Numbered from the stretch's first letter, positions 46,905-58,829 are shown. The stretch is 64,000 nt of DNA from Dermanyssus gallinae (GCA_003439945.1 QVRM01001414.1:186001-250000); one strand, 5' to 3'. A program made the numbers and translations. The notes: generated by a model from the letters alone, not told the origin.

Positions 46905-47540
46905 CGTTTTTATATATACATAACTTTATTATTTAATCCTAGGGTTACAGAAAAATGTGATTACCTAACTTTACTAGGGCTTGTGAGGAGCGCTACCAGT
47001 CGAGCTTATCCCCTCTTATTGCTGCCGCATTGCAGCGCTGCACCGCCAGCAATCGCCGCTAAAGTAGAAAGTCAAAATGTTCTTTTTCCCATGTCGCCGG
47101 TTCAATTCGTTTGCCAATCTTCTGTAGACGCGACTATGCCTCACGGCCGGGTCTCCCGAGCGTCTCGATTACTACCGGCACGAAAATTAACTCGTTGGCG
47201 AGCTAGGCATATTTGTTGGTCTTAAGACATTCTGCCTTGCGTGCCGCGGAGCCAGCGGCAGATACACTGGCCTCCAGGTTCGACGGGCCGAGTGTGTCGG
47301 TTATTGTCGCATCCCAAACAAGCGCCTTTCCCCTTGAGAGTGCAGTTATAGTTGGTCGGGCTACTTCTATTTTGCTATTAATAATGGCCTTATGTAGGAG
47401 TCTTCGTGCTTCTCTGTATTCTTCCCATAAGTAGGAGAATTCTGACTGGTGCCTTACTTGCCAGCGCGTACATACTTTGTTGTAGGCGGTGACAGGTTGT
47501 TCGCTTTTCGGCAATCTAACTATTCTACCGGTAGCACAGT
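46905..47540 (-). mobile_element. Rearranged LINE family C 3' end with internal deletion
   Basis: The minus-strand frame 47540-47220 reads QSEFSYLWEEYREARRLLHK, the linker that normally lies between endonuclease and reverse transcriptase. It runs directly into SRGKALVWDATITDTLGPSN of the C-terminal domain. The entire reverse transcriptase is thus missing. The rest of the domain (FVPVVIETLG, LQKIGKRIEP, AVQRCNAAAI) follows in the same direction with stops, then the shared 3' UTR to about 46905. The frame is open across the junction for over 90 codons, so the deletion happened in phase or was joined recently. Confidence 0.7.
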
Positions 47541-47570
47541 AAACGATTGGCTTCTCTATATACGTTGTAT

Positions 47571-47575
<5 letters not shown>

Positions 47576-47632
<57 letters not shown>
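47576..47632. repeat. (TA)n microsatellite at a mariner end
   Basis: Fifty-seven bases of TA repeat lead directly into the TTAGGTAAGTC terminus of the mariner. Confidence 0.96.
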
Positions 47633-47636
<4 letters not shown>

Positions 47637-48918
47637 GTAAGTCAAAAAGTTCGTCGGATTTCTGGGACCACATTTTTGAAATTCCCGCGCTCTGCAGCAG
47701 GGCCGCCTGAGAGTGCGGCTGGGTGTTTACGTTCAGGAGCAGACCCGTGGCGGCGCGACGGTATACCGATTCCAACTTTACCGTTTCGTTTGCGGAATTG
47801 GCAGCTGTTTGCAATGGAGGACAAAAATACGCATTTTCGACACATTATGTTGTTCTCCTACCGTGAAGGCATAAGTGCAGCGCAAACAACCCGGAGGATA
47901 TGTGCAGTCTACGGCGAAAACGCAGTACACAAATCCACAGTCGAAAAGCAATTCGCCCGTTTCAAAGCTGGAAACTTCAATCTCGAAGATGAACCGAGGT
48001 AGGGACGACCCAATGTTGTAGAGACCGACGAAGTCATAAGCCTGGTTACTTCGAACCCAGGTTTGACCATAAAAGAAATTGAAGATGTAACGGGAGTCTC
48101 CCACGGAACCGTTTGGAATCGCCTCCATGATGCAGGTTTCTCGTGCAAGCGGAATATCTGGCTACCACACGACCTTAATGATAGGCAGCTTGAAGGGCGA
48201 GTCGATACCTGTCACGCACTCCTCCGGAGGAACTCGAATGAGCCATTTCTGAGGAGATTGATAACCGGCCATGAAAAATGGATACTCTACAGAAACGTAA
48301 CACAACGAAAAGAAGTTAGGTCCCCAGAGGTTCTCAGGCCGCAGCTATCCCTAAACCCGAAATTCATCAGGAGAAGGTTATGCTGTGCTGCTGGTGGGAC
48401 TGTAAGGGCGTCGTGCATTTTGAGCTGCTTCCAATGGGTCAGACGATCGACTCCGTCGTCTACTGCAGACAACTCGAAGATTTGAAGGCTGCAGTAGCAA
48501 CGAAGCGCCCGGAATTGTCAAACAGGTGGGGCGTCACTTTTCAACATGATAAGGCGACACCACACAAAAGTTTGGCCACCCGGCAAAAATTGGCGGAGTT
48601 TGAATGGGATGTGCTGCCGCACCCAGCTTATAGTCCCGACCTCGCACCATCTGATTATCACTTGTTCAGGTCTCTCCAGAACTCGCTTGATGGCACAACT
48701 TTTGAATCTTTGGAGGCTATAAAAAATCACCTCACTCAGTATTTCGACGAGAAGGACAAGACGTTCTGGGAGAAAGGAATTATGGATCTACCGATGCGAT
48801 GGGCGAAGGTTATCGAACAAAACGGTCAATATATTATTGAATAAACTTATTGTTGTCTGCATAAATAAGGCTCTTTAAAATCGGGTAAAAAGCCGACGAA
48901 CTTTTTGACTTACCTAAT
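47633..48918 (+). mobile_element. Mariner element (mariner-1), inactive
   Basis: 1286 bp with inverted repeats TTAGGTAAGTCAAAAAGTTC at the left and its complement at the right (GAACTTTTTGACTTACCTAA), nearly perfect over 28 bp. It lies between a (TA)n array and LINE A sequence. A degraded transposase gene fills most of it. Confidence 0.93.
47814..48844 (+). pseudogene. Mariner-1 transposase, disabled
   Basis: The ATG at 47814 opens MEDKNTHFRHIMLFSYREGI. The helix-turn-helix region with CAVYGENAVHKSTVEKQFAR is followed by a stop at 48000-48002. The same frame continues through the second HTH (IKEIEDVTGVSHGTVWNRL) to ITGHEKWILY, where the first catalytic Asp is replaced by His (usual TGDEKW). 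A frameshift occurs near 48370, then MLCCWWDCKGVVHFELLPMG, FQHDKATPH (second Asp) and YSPDLAPSDYHLF (third Asp; 34 residues after the second, the mariner DD34D spacing). It ends QYIIE with a stop. Three independent lesions mean that it cannot be active. Confidence 0.9.
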
Positions 48919-48924
48919 AACTGC

Positions 48925-51192
48925 ATGGAAATCTGCACAAATGTAAATAAAAATATAGGTGGTGATTTTAATTGTGATTTGACAAAAGAAGGAGCCAGGC
49001 AAGAAAGTTTTAAAACTGCAGTCAACGAACTTGGATTAAGCATTCATAATAAATGCGATGATCGAACATATTTTAGCTGGAACGGATACAGCGCGGTCGA
49101 CATTGTTTTATCATCGATACCACAAACGGTCGAGGCTATCTTTGATCTTACCGTAATACAATCGGCACACCGTAAGCACTGTCAAGTGGAGTTCAAATTA
49201 CACCGAAGACAAGAAATGGCGACACCTATAATCAATCGACCCTCTCGCTCAATGGATGTCCATATACTGGAACAAGCACTACAAATGGCCTACGGCACAG
49301 ATGATATAAACTATATTCAAAAAACGATTAAGTGGTCTATCCACACGGCTGCAAAACCAAAGAACGTGAGACTGCAAAGACACAAGCCGTGGTTTGAAAA
49401 GGAATGTCGCCAAATAAAGAAAGTATCTGCCTGTATAAACCCACAACGTTAACTGAACTTCTACAACTGGCGGACTTAAAACGATTATTTAGAAGTATGA
49501 AGAAAGAAAAGAAACGGCATTACGAGGAACAACAACGCATTAGGCTAATTTCGGAAAGCGTGCGGAAACCATGGCTACTTCTTCCAAGGAGACCAGTACC
49601 TTCAAACCCATTGATAAATGACGAAGAGCGGGTAGCCCACTTTACAAATCTATTAACGAGAGACGTCATATTGCCAGATCAGGACCTTTTAGGCAATTAT
49701 ATCGAAGCAAAACGGGAAATCAGCAGGACCCGATCGTATTTTTAATGAACACCTGAGGTCGAATATTGATCCTTTATGCCTTATTGTGACAAAACTGTAC
49801 AATGCATGTGTTCAACAAGGCAAAAATTCCTGAGGAGTGGCGGAAAAGCTATCTATAGCCTATATTTAAGCGAAAGGGAGATGCAGCTACGGTTTTTTAA
49901 AGAGGCGATCGACGTCAGATGCAGTCGAATTTGTTTTAACCCATGTACACACACATCGCCTCTCTAACAAGAAAATGACATACGCTGCGTTTATAGATTT
50001 TCAAACTACTTTCGATTGCCTGCCAAGGGACCGTTTATTAAACATGCTTCGCAAACGTTTTAACATAACAAGCCCCCTTTTTAGTCTCGTTCATAATATA
50101 TAAGCGCACAATATAATTTGGGTGAAAAACGGCGACCACTATGTACAAACGCCCGTAACACAAACCATCGGGGTAGCCCAGGCAGACTCAGCTAGTTCAT
50201 TTCTTTTTAGTTTGTATATGACTGGACTCGCGGACTTACTGCATAATCGTAAAGCCCATTTTGCATTTTATGCTGACGCACTTTAGCAAAATCTCGTAAC
50301 CATCTACAGTTTTACCTCAACGAAACTGCGAAGTGGTGCGAAGAGAACAAGCTCAAGATTAACGCTGAAAAGTCACAGGTTCTACGCTTTAGCAGAGGAG
50401 GGTCATACGCGGCCAGGGATTATGATCTGTCAGTATATGGGCAACCACTCAAATTAGTTAGCCACTTCTCGTATTTAGGCGTCACACTAACCCCCGGGCT
50501 CTCTTATAGCAGACATATCGAGGAGATACAAGCAAAAGCTTGCAATGTTTTTGTTAGACAATATGCATGATGTGAACGTAAAAACAGCTATAAATTGCTT
50601 TAAAATCAAAATACTCCCTGTAGCAACATACTGCCTTTATACAATTGCACCATACCTGACCCTTAGCCATTTAAAAAGTCTAGACAAGCTAAAGGCCAGA
50701 TATGTTAAGCGTGTTTTGCGGCTTCCAAAGTGCGCGTCGGCAACACTTGCCTTAGAGATGTGCGGAGATAGAAGACTTATTGAAGACCTAGCACTTAGTA
50801 ACACGAAATTTACAGCACATATTCTAGACTCATATCGAGCCTACAGAGAGAACGGAAATTTAACATTTGTCGCTGAGAGTTATACTGATTCTTTAGTTTT
50901 TGTTGTTGTTCTTTTGTTTCTTTGTTCTTTTGTTCACGTAGATGGAAAGGAGCCATGCAAAGAAACCGCTCGCTAATCTGCCGAATAACCTGGCACGGGT
51001 ACTACCATTACATATGCATGAAGTATTGTACGCTACCATATACTTGTGTGCCCAAAAATTTGCGGAACGCCCCTATCATCCAAAGTTAAATACATATTGT
51101 AAGACCAAAAAGTCACATTGTGACACCTTGTGAAAATTGAATCAACTGTCTACCAATTTTGTGGTGAAATAAATGCTGAATTGAATTGAATA
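48925..51192 (+). mobile_element. Decayed LINE family A element, endonuclease to 3' tail
   Basis: The order on the plus strand is complete from the middle of the endonuclease. GGDFNCDLTKEGARQESFK and YFSWNGYSAVDIVLSS (48961-49115), linker with RHKPWFEKECRQIKK, then after a frameshift NEERVAHFTNLLTRD-like and KIPEEWRKSYL (49830). Motif A is AAFIDFQTTFDCLPRDRLL (49985) and the catalytic box is FAFYADAL (YADD changed to YADA, 50263). NHLQFYLNETAKWCEENKL and SYLGVTLTPGLSYSRHI follow, then the thumb MHDVNVKTAINCFKIKILP and the C-terminal ICRITWHGYYHYIC. AATAAA at 51168-51173 precedes a TTGAATTGAA tail. Several frameshifts and stops; the 5' part is missing. Confidence 0.85.
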
Positions 51193-51204
51193 CAAAATTG
51201 ATTG

Positions 51205-51840
51205 CTTTCTAAAGCTCGGTCCAATCATCGCCTCTATGAACGCTGATGAACTTTGAGGTCATCGGCATACGTTTTGTCATTGATGATGTGCCGCACCGCG
51301 ACTCCAAGCCCGTGGGGCACGGAGGATGGTCAGAATTAGAAACAACCTCCTTAAAAATGGCCTTCATTTAGTAAAATATTCTCAGAGAGCTAAATGCATG
51401 CCCTACGTCTCTAGAAAATATCGCGTACATCAGTGAGCGTTGCAGGACCCTTGAGGCACTCCTGATGTGCACCGGCCACTGGCTCAAAAAGAATCGTCTA
51501 CTTTGACCTTAAACGTTTTGTCGTATAGATAAGCCTTGCACGATTATATGACATGCAAACCAATTTTCAAGTAGTATCGTTTTCAAATAAAAAATTGACG
51601 TATTTCGTATAAGAGCCAGAATATAGTTTTGACGTACTTCTAAATGCTGAGTTCCTGTAGAGCGTCCTTTGGTAAGCCCATGCTGACTAGAGTGGAGGTG
51701 CTTATTTGCGGACATGAATCTTGTAACTTCGTCGACGAAAATATTGTTCATGACAACACGCGCCACAACACGGTAGTTTTCCGGCAGGCTCCTCTGCCTT
51801 TCTTTTTGGATTGTCATCACAATAAGTTCATTGGACAAGG
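51205..51840 (-). mobile_element. Decayed non-LTR reverse transcriptase fragment, minus strand
   Basis: Minus strand: SLPENYRVVARVVMNNIFVD, SANKHLHSSQHGLTKGRST (51640-51800; normal pattern 'NYRPISLtsv..KimE..i' and 'sQHGF.kgrSc'), then after a gap of diverged sequence HIINDKTYADDLKV at 51255-51295, the catalytic box. It lies tail to tail with LINE A. Confidence 0.65.
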
Positions 51841-52475
51841 TTAAAACGGCTACAGCCTAGAAGGAACGAGTGAGGACCAGTAAGAGACTTGCCCAGACGT
51901 CCGCGAGTTCGGTAAAAATAACAGATGGAAAATATATCTCAAAATATATTTTTTTCGTAGTAAATTCTTGTGTCATTGAGCTGTGTTGTTGCGGAGCATT
52001 GTTATAAAGTATCGCGGTGTTAAACTGGCATTACAAACGTTCCCCATGTAGTTGAGAAGAGCGTTGGCTTGCTCCATGTAGCGCAAAGTAGCGTCAAAGT
52101 TCGGTTTTAAATAATAAAGTTCCCCTAGCGAAGATAAACAGATTTCAGTATTGCCAGATTAAACTTAACAGCCGGTGATCGGACTTCACAGGCTGTATTA
52201 CTATATTACCTTCTCCATTAACTACTACCCTCATTATCATCCTATTTGTATACCTTAATCAACTCACTCCTACATCATTAATCCCACCCGTACCAGCCAG
52301 CCAGCCTCACTAGCATCTCCATCGACGTCGCCGTTGCCACCGCTATTTCTATCATCATCATATCTTCATCGTGGTTATTATCGCACCGAACCGAACTACA
52401 GCCGAGAACAACAGCGTCCGCCTGTAAACCAATAATATCTTGTTTGTAAATAGACTAGGCGGCAGCAGCGTGGGA
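51841..52475. other. Unannotated sequence
   Basis: No gene recognised. A C/T-rich part with CAT triplets near 52200-52380. Confidence 0.4.
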
Positions 52476-52876
52476 GCCGCTTTAAGCTCCCAGGTCTCCG
52501 TCAAGATCAAGATATCCACTCCCTTAAGCGCTTCCTTTCCTGACAACCTAGAACGCTCTTGTTGCTTCTGACGCTTCGACGCTTTTGGGATTCTCGTCAA
52601 AACTACAGGGCAAGAAACAAAAGCACATCAATAATTCTCCCGGCTCGACTTGCCTGACGTTCACGAGATCTGTACATTGCACGCCTCCTAATCATAATTA
52701 ACATTAGGCTCTCTCTAAAATGTGTGCAAGCACTTCCGGGGAGCAGACGGAAGAGATTCTATTCTGGAATTGTGAAGGATTCTCGATTCTGACAAGAGCG
52801 TTCTAGGTTTTTAGGAGAGGGAGCACTTAAGGGAGTGGATATCTTGACCTTGACGGAAACCTGAGAGCTTAAAGCA
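52476..52876. mobile_element. Inverted pair of LINE endonuclease fragments
   Basis: The left arm 52476-52566 on the minus strand reads RSRLSGKEALKGVDILILTE and TWELKA, the start of a LINE endonuclease (DILILTETWE). The right arm 52786-52876 is the inverted copy, with GGAGAGGGAGCACTTAAGGG and AGTGGATATCTTGACCTTGA, and is broken by stops. The spacer is about 220 bp. The arms are clearly alike but diverged. Confidence 0.65.
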
Positions 52877-55429
52877 TTCAAACTAGTGGGCAGAACAAAG
52901 GCTTTTACGGACACCTCTTAGAGATTTGCTATTGAACATTAGCGAGGAGAGACGATGTACGAATGTGAGACAGGACCTTCGACTAAAGACTTGGTCTCCA
53001 CGGGCGCATATAAAGAGGATTTTCAGTTTCTGGGGATGGGATCAGTTGATTTGAGCAAACCATGATTGAACTCCCGCCGCCGTAACTAATGTAATAATGA
53101 TTTTATTATTATTAGTGTTTATTATCACATATATAGTAGGTTTAATAATAATAGTGTGCAAGCTTGCTTTCCCTTTGTCGCCTGTAAACTTGTTGCCGTC
53201 GACAGTTGCCATTATGGTCTGCCTCCTCCGTGAATTAAACGGTCTGCTCTCATTGGTTAGTCTGCGACACATTTTTGTTGATCTTCCGCAAATTATCCAC
53301 GTGCTTTTCGGTGAGCTGTGGCGCCAGCTGTTAGTATACAGCGGACCTGCAGGGCTTTATATTATGTAATTACCTTATCAATTTAAAAACAGACTTTGCC
53401 TCACAGTACACGCAACGACAAATGTTTTTGGCACACTTCAGGGACTGCTGTTTAAACTCGATAGCGGTAAGTTGGCGATTTCGCAAAACGTTTAGTAAAA
53501 GCAAGCGGTTATCCTGGTGAATTATAGTTCAAACCCTGCCCGAACCCGCTGTTCCGGTTGAAGCTGCCGGCGGTCTGTGAAAATGGTCATACCCGGTTGA
53601 CGAGTTACGAGACGCGGGGTGTAGCCAGGCCCAATCAACGCAATGTCGTGGACGGCTCTCCTTGAGGAGGTGCCTATTCATTAGTACTTGATGTTAGTTC
53701 TACCAGTGAATAACGTTTTTTGAGTAACAAACAAAAAAAACATCTTACTAGATATTTCATCACGCGTTTATTAGAGACACCTGCAAATAGGGCGGATGAG
53801 CTGACTAAGCTGACAATGCATATCTGAGCCTTCTTCAGTTCAGTGCACCATAGGGCTGAGACTGGGATATATCGCTTCAAAATTCGGAGTGTGTTTTAAA
53901 TTTTAATTGTGCCTAATTTAATTGTATTTTTAAAATGCGGCCATTTTTAGTTACTTTTGTGCGTGCAAAGTATTCCTCCAAAACCAAATGTGATGGATGA
54001 TTCGATTTATTGTTGGTCCGAAAGTTCATATGCAGTTCATCATGTAACGTTGTTGATGTAATTGATTAGTGTGCCAATTTTTAACTTCGACTGCAATTTA
54101 GCTTTTCCACCAAACGAGGAAATATAGTTTTTTTTCTGTTAGCAGTATGTAAACGCGTTCGCAACTCATATAACACAATAGTTTATTAAGCAGGTCGACG
54201 GTAGATTTTCGTTTTATTTTTTATAGATGTACCGAACGCGCGCTTAGCATTAGAGCATGATTCCAAAAAATCAAAATTTTCAGCAACACCGAATTTAACG
54301 TCTGAATTTCATCATCTCGGAATCTCGCCCGTATAATGACTGCTTGACTGGTGCTTATTCTTCCTCGTGTTTTTTGCCTTCTGTGACGGTAGGTCAATAA
54401 ACGTTCTTCGCTATTGACTCAAATCAAATTTAGTTTTTTGCTCACAAACGACCGCGTCTCGTTGATTATTTATTGTTTGTGTCTGTTTGCTTCGACTTGC
54501 GTTCAGGGCGCCTAACAAAGCTAAAATGCAACGCCGGCAATATCTTGCTGACTTAAGGTGTTGATGCGGAATTTAAACAGCTGTTCGCAGCCGCATGTCT
54601 ACACTTCTCTTTAGCCAGCAGCGCGGCTGCCGCTGCGATTGTATCGAATGCATCCCCCCAGTATCCCCCCCCAGGCAGCTTTCAAAGATGCACAGGATTT
54701 GTTTATGCCTGCTTGCTCCAGGCGACGGAGAAATGAATGCCCGTCGAGAATCGCTAAACACGAACGATGTGAGACAAACCCAAACGTTACGCGGATACCC
54801 TTCAGCGAATACAAACTTAGACATAGAGTTCCAAGACTGTAGTCACTGTAGGTGGCGGCCTGCGTCTTCGACGGGTGGCGTGCGACTAAACTAACAGGGC
54901 TACAATCTAACTTTCCAAAAGTATACAATGTGTGTCAGCGCGAGTTTAAGATGATGAGGGTACAAGCCGAGATCCAAAAGGCAAGCGGCGCTACCTTCAT
55001 TGTCCTCATTGTTAGCAGACGAGTTAGCAGTCAGTATTTTGGAAATAATTCGAAAAGGTACACTGACGATAGCAAGAAGCCGTGGGAATGCAGAAAATGC
55101 AGGTAATAATTAGCTGCAGCATTAGGTGCCCGTGGTCTGAAAGGGGTGATATGTGTGCGCACACTTATCAAGCAAACTAAAAATGTATCAATTATTGTTT
55201 GTTCTTTAGTGAACTTATCTGCCTGCGTCGCGAAAGTCTGGACGAAATGCTTTTTAGAGTAAGAGGCTAGCTTTTAGCAGAAATGCCAGTGTAGGCGACA
55301 AACTGTGTCAACTACTATATAAGCATAACGTAAATATATTTCCTTATACTCATTGTTATCAAAAATACATGAAAAATAAATATTTTTTTCTAACGAATAG
55401 TTGAAACGGAAGTTGAGCGGGTGTTTGTT
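52877..55429. other. Unannotated sequence
   Basis: No gene or element I can defend in 2.5 kb. Some ORFs with 60-105 codons overlap on both strands (54573-54928) without domains. Confidence 0.45.
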
Positions 55430-56720
55430 GTGCCCAGGGATCATATGTACGCCCTTTTTATAGATTATGTCAAGGCCCTTGATAAGGCTTTCCGACACTT
55501 ACTAGTCGATTTATTTGGACGTGCTGGGGTGGGTGGTTCTTTCCTACGAGTGCTCCCGGCTTCTCTGCTGAAGACCGCCTAAAAGTAAACATAAGGGGGC
55601 GAGGAACCTTGCAGCTGAGTCGAAACGTGGGGAACCCTCAAGGGGACTTTCTCAGTTGCCTAACCTTCTTCTTGCTCATCGCAGCCCTAGCCCGCCATGT
55701 GCGGGAAAAGTTTAGAAACGCTGTCGTTGTTATTTATGTGGATGACATAGTAGTAGTTGACCGGGACCGCGGTGCCATTCGTCAAATTGTCAGTGATGTA
55801 GAAAGTTACCTTCACCGTAAGGGCCTGCAAATAAATTCGTAGAAGACAAAAGCCATTAAGTATTGTCGTGGAAATCAATTGGCTGCAGCAGACGTAATAC
55901 CTTGCTTGGACTTTGGCAACTCCTTCCCGTATTTAGGCCTGAGACAGCACATCGGCAACAGTTGAAGTAGTATTAAAGAATGATTCCAGCTCCTCGCCTC
56001 TTCCTGAGGCCATTTAGGTGAGAGGTTTTTAGTGGGTATTATGCCAACAACATCAGCATCGAGTTCCACACTACCCGCTTTTGGTGTGCGTAAAAACAAC
56101 TTTCGCTCTCACCAAAAAAAAAACACATCGGGTACAGGTGTCGGGCGGCTCTTGCCTCTAGTCATGCAGAGATGAGAGACCCTCGGCTGCTGCCTCGGAG
56201 TGCGGCAGTGCGTTTTTTGAGCTTATGATTGAACAAAAGTTGAGCTACAGCCTTAACAGGGTGTGGTGCCATCTTTTAGAGGCAAATTTTGCGCAGCTAG
56301 AAGTATGCTTCATAATATATACACAAAGCGTGTACTTTGCTTGCCGCGGACGGCAAGAAACCGCTTTGTGTACCTGCTAGCTGGTTGCGGACAGGCAGTG
56401 AAAACGATAAGAGTCAGGCTTAGGTCACCTATTACAGGACCACCTTAGCAATTTTTGATGGAGTGGCAAGGAAAAGTTACCGAGGCATCGACAGAGTTGC
56501 GCAGTTGTATGTGTACCTCGCCAGGGAACTTTGGAATAGAATAGCAGGCATTAGTCAACACGCGTACACAAGGTATATTGTGTATACCTATTATTACTTG
56601 GTGTGTTCGACGCGAATATTTCACCAATTTGGCGATCAATGTTGGTGTTGGTTCTGCTCGCAAATGTGCGCTAAATCGGCGCGCATCTTTGTACTTTTTC
56701 GTCCCCCCCTTGCCATGTAA
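55430..56720 (+). mobile_element. Decayed LINE family A-like element, reverse transcriptase to C-terminus
   Basis: YALFIDYVKALDKAFRHLLV near 55449 is motif A. GNPQGDFLSCLTFFLLIAAL (55630) is the 'G.pQGd.lS..LF.L.l' motif. The catalytic box is VIYVDDIVV (55733), then SYLHRKGLQINS and SFPYLGL. KRVLCLPRTARNRFVYLLAG near 56320 matches the copy at 20003. The His/Cys tail STRIFHQFGDQCWCWFC is at 56600-56660 before a stop near 56720. There are several stops and frameshifts. Confidence 0.75.
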
Positions 56721-57007
56721 GCAAAAATTCTCCGCCATCCGTTTTCGTCTTTCCCGGGTCTGCGCAGTATAGCGCACGCAACTTTCGGAACGGACTTATG
56801 AATCAAACGTTTAGGTCTCTTATGAGCTTCTCGATTTGTCATCGTCTATTGGCCCATAGAACGATGCAGATATACATGTATGGGCTTTTTGATGCCTAAG
56901 GCATTTGCAAAATTTGTAATGGTTCTAAAAAATGCCCAAAGGGTTCAGCTCTAGTTGGCATAGGCAAACATAAATGAATACTAGTATTACTACAAATAAG
57001 CTTGCTG

Positions 57008-57008
<1 letters not shown>

Positions 57009-57047
<39 letters not shown>

Positions 57048-57055
57048 TATATATA
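57009..57055. repeat. (TA)n microsatellite
   Basis: TA repeat with one AAA interruption. A second TA run lies at 57174-57200. Between them is unique sequence with no gene. Confidence 0.93.
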
Positions 57056-57475
57056 TACCCTCCAGAGATGGTTGGTTCCTACATTGGACCCTTCGTAAAC
57101 GTGCACACGTTCGCAGGGACCCAATTGTCATGTTCCCACCGTCGGTGATTAATTACAATGAATAAATGTCGGTATATATAAATATATATATATATATATA
57201 GTATCCAGAAAAAGCAATAAAATAACTAAATTAATTTTTTGCGTGTGCAATTATTTATTTTTAGTAAACTTTTTAAACGTAGTTTCTGGAAATTGTGCGC
57301 CAGCGGTGTTCTAATTTCTTTATTCCTTTGGGAGCATAGAACTGAAATGGTTATTTTGTTATTTACGCCTGATGTTCTACTCAATGCTCGTTTGAACGAG
57401 ATGGTCATAGCGCCCATCCACGCTAGGGCTGGCTCGACGTGCAATCGACTGTGGCTGTGATTGTATATATATATA
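57056..57475. other. Unannotated spacer left of mariner-2
   Basis: Unique AT-rich sequence with a TA run at 57463-57475, where mariner-2 inserted. Confidence 0.5.
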
Positions 57476-58793
57476 CGAGGTGTGTTCAATCGTTATCGCG
57501 ACTTTTGAATTTTCGCGGGTTACGTATATTCGAATTTCGATTTTTTTTGTGGCGTTATGTTGGTACTCATGTCTCTCACTTATGCCGACAAGCTCGGCCA
57601 TTTTGAATGTTCACTTAATTGTTGACAGCTGCTTTGCTTGCACGTGTTTTGGATCGTCTTCGATTTTTACCTATTCAAAAAAATGGATCAAAGAACCTGT
57701 ATCAAATTTTGTGTGAAAAACGAAATTAAGTGCGCGGATGCATTCCGAATGTTGACTGTGGCATACGGAGAAGCTACCTTGGACCGAAGCAACGTTTATC
57801 GGTGGTACAAAATGTTCTCAGAAGGCCGAGAAGATGTGAACGACGAAGAGCGTGCCGGACGCCCGAGCACTTCAACAACAGACGAAAAAATTAATGAAGT
57901 GGAGAAAATGGTATTGGCCAATCGTCGAATCACCGTTAGAGAAGTTGCTGAGGACCTAAACATATCGATTGGCTCGTGCCATTCGATTTTTATCAATGAT
58001 TTGGGCATGAGACGGGTCGCCGCGAAATTCGTACCAAAATTGCTCAATTGCGACCAAAAACAGCATCGCATGAACATTGCTAATGAGATGTTGGACTCTG
58101 TCCGCGACGACCCAAATTTGCTCCAGAGGGTCATAACTGGTGACGAATCGTGGGTTTATGGTTATGACGTGGAAACCAAAGCTCAATCATCTCAATGGAA
58201 GCTGCCGCACGAACCAAGACTGAAAAAAGCGCGCCAAGTTCGGTCGAATGTGAAAGTTTTGCTGACAGTTTTCTTCGATTGCAGGGGCGTGGTGCATCAT
58301 GAGTTCTTGCCACAGGGTAGAACGGTCAATAAGGAATATTACCTGCAAGTTATGCGCAATTTGCGCGAAGAAATCCGCCAGAAACGCCCGGATTTGTGGA
58401 AGAACAAAAATTGGCTTTTGCACCACGATAACGCCCCTGCTCACACATCGTTGCTTGTGCGCGAGTTTTTGGCCAAAAACAACACACTAATGATGCCGCA
58501 GCCACCGTATTCCCCAGATCTGGCCCCCTGTGACTTTTTCTTGTTCCTTAAACTGAAGAGGCCCATGAAAGGACGACGTTACGCTACGCTTGACGAGATA
58601 AAGACGGCATCGAAGGAGGAGCTGAACAAGATAAAAAAAAATGGTTTTTTGAAGTGCTTCGAAGATTGGAAAAACCGTTGGCACAAGTGTATAATATCTC
58701 ATGGGGATTACTTTGAAGGGGACAAAATAGATATTCATGAATAAATGAATAATTTTTGAAAAAACACAAAAGTCGCGATAACGATTGAACACC

Positions 58794-58794
<1 letters not shown>
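57476..58794 (+). mobile_element. Mariner element (mariner-2) with intact transposase ORF
   Basis: 1319 bp. Left inverted repeat begins CGAGGTGTGTTCAATCGTTA and continues TCGCGACTTTTG; the right one, reversed, is TGGTGTTCAATCGTTATCGC then GACTTTTG. They agree over 24 bp or more and differ in the outermost bases. TA flanks both ends. The transposase frame is complete, so apart from the worn outer right terminus the element looks recently active. Confidence 0.95.
57683..58744 (+). CDS. Mariner transposase (intact, 353 residues)
   Basis: The start is ATG at 57683 (MDQRTCIKFCVKNEIKCADA); the open frame upstream begins only at TTG and is not used. The first helix-turn-helix (residues about 5-50) has VYRWYKMFSEGREDVNDEER and the GRPSTS linker. 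The second (about 75-115) has ITVREVAEDLNISIGSCHSI. The catalytic core has Asp1 in ITGDESWVYGYDVETKAQSS, Asp2 in LHHDNAPAHTS and Asp3 in YSPDLAPCDFFLF, with 34 residues between the last two: DD34D, the mariner class. No stops or frameshifts; 353 residues is close to the usual 345-355. It cuts and pastes the element at TA sites in the nucleus and could also move related non-autonomous copies. HTH and catalytic motifs look unaltered. Confidence 0.95.
   Translation: MDQRTCIKFCVKNEIKCADAFRMLTVAYGEATLDRSNVYRWYKMFSEGREDVNDEERAGRPSTSTTDEKINEVEKMVLANRRITVREVAEDLNISIGSCHSIFINDLGMRRVAAKFVPKLLNCDQKQHRMNIANEMLDSVRDDPNLLQRVITGDESWVYGYDVETKAQSSQWKLPHEPRLKKARQVRSNVKVLLTVFFDCRGVVHHEFLPQGRTVNKEYYLQVMRNLREEIRQKRPDLWKNKNWLLHHDNAPAHTSLLVREFLAKNNTLMMPQPPYSPDLAPCDFFLFLKLKRPMKGRRYATLDEIKTASKEELNKIKKNGFLKCFEDWKNRWHKCIISHGDYFEGDKIDIHE

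Positions 58795-58826
<32 letters not shown>
58795..58826. repeat. (TA)n microsatellite between two transposons
   Basis: About 30 bases of TA repeat are all that separate mariner-2 from the Tc1-like element. Confidence 0.95.
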
Positions 58827-58829
<3 letters not shown>

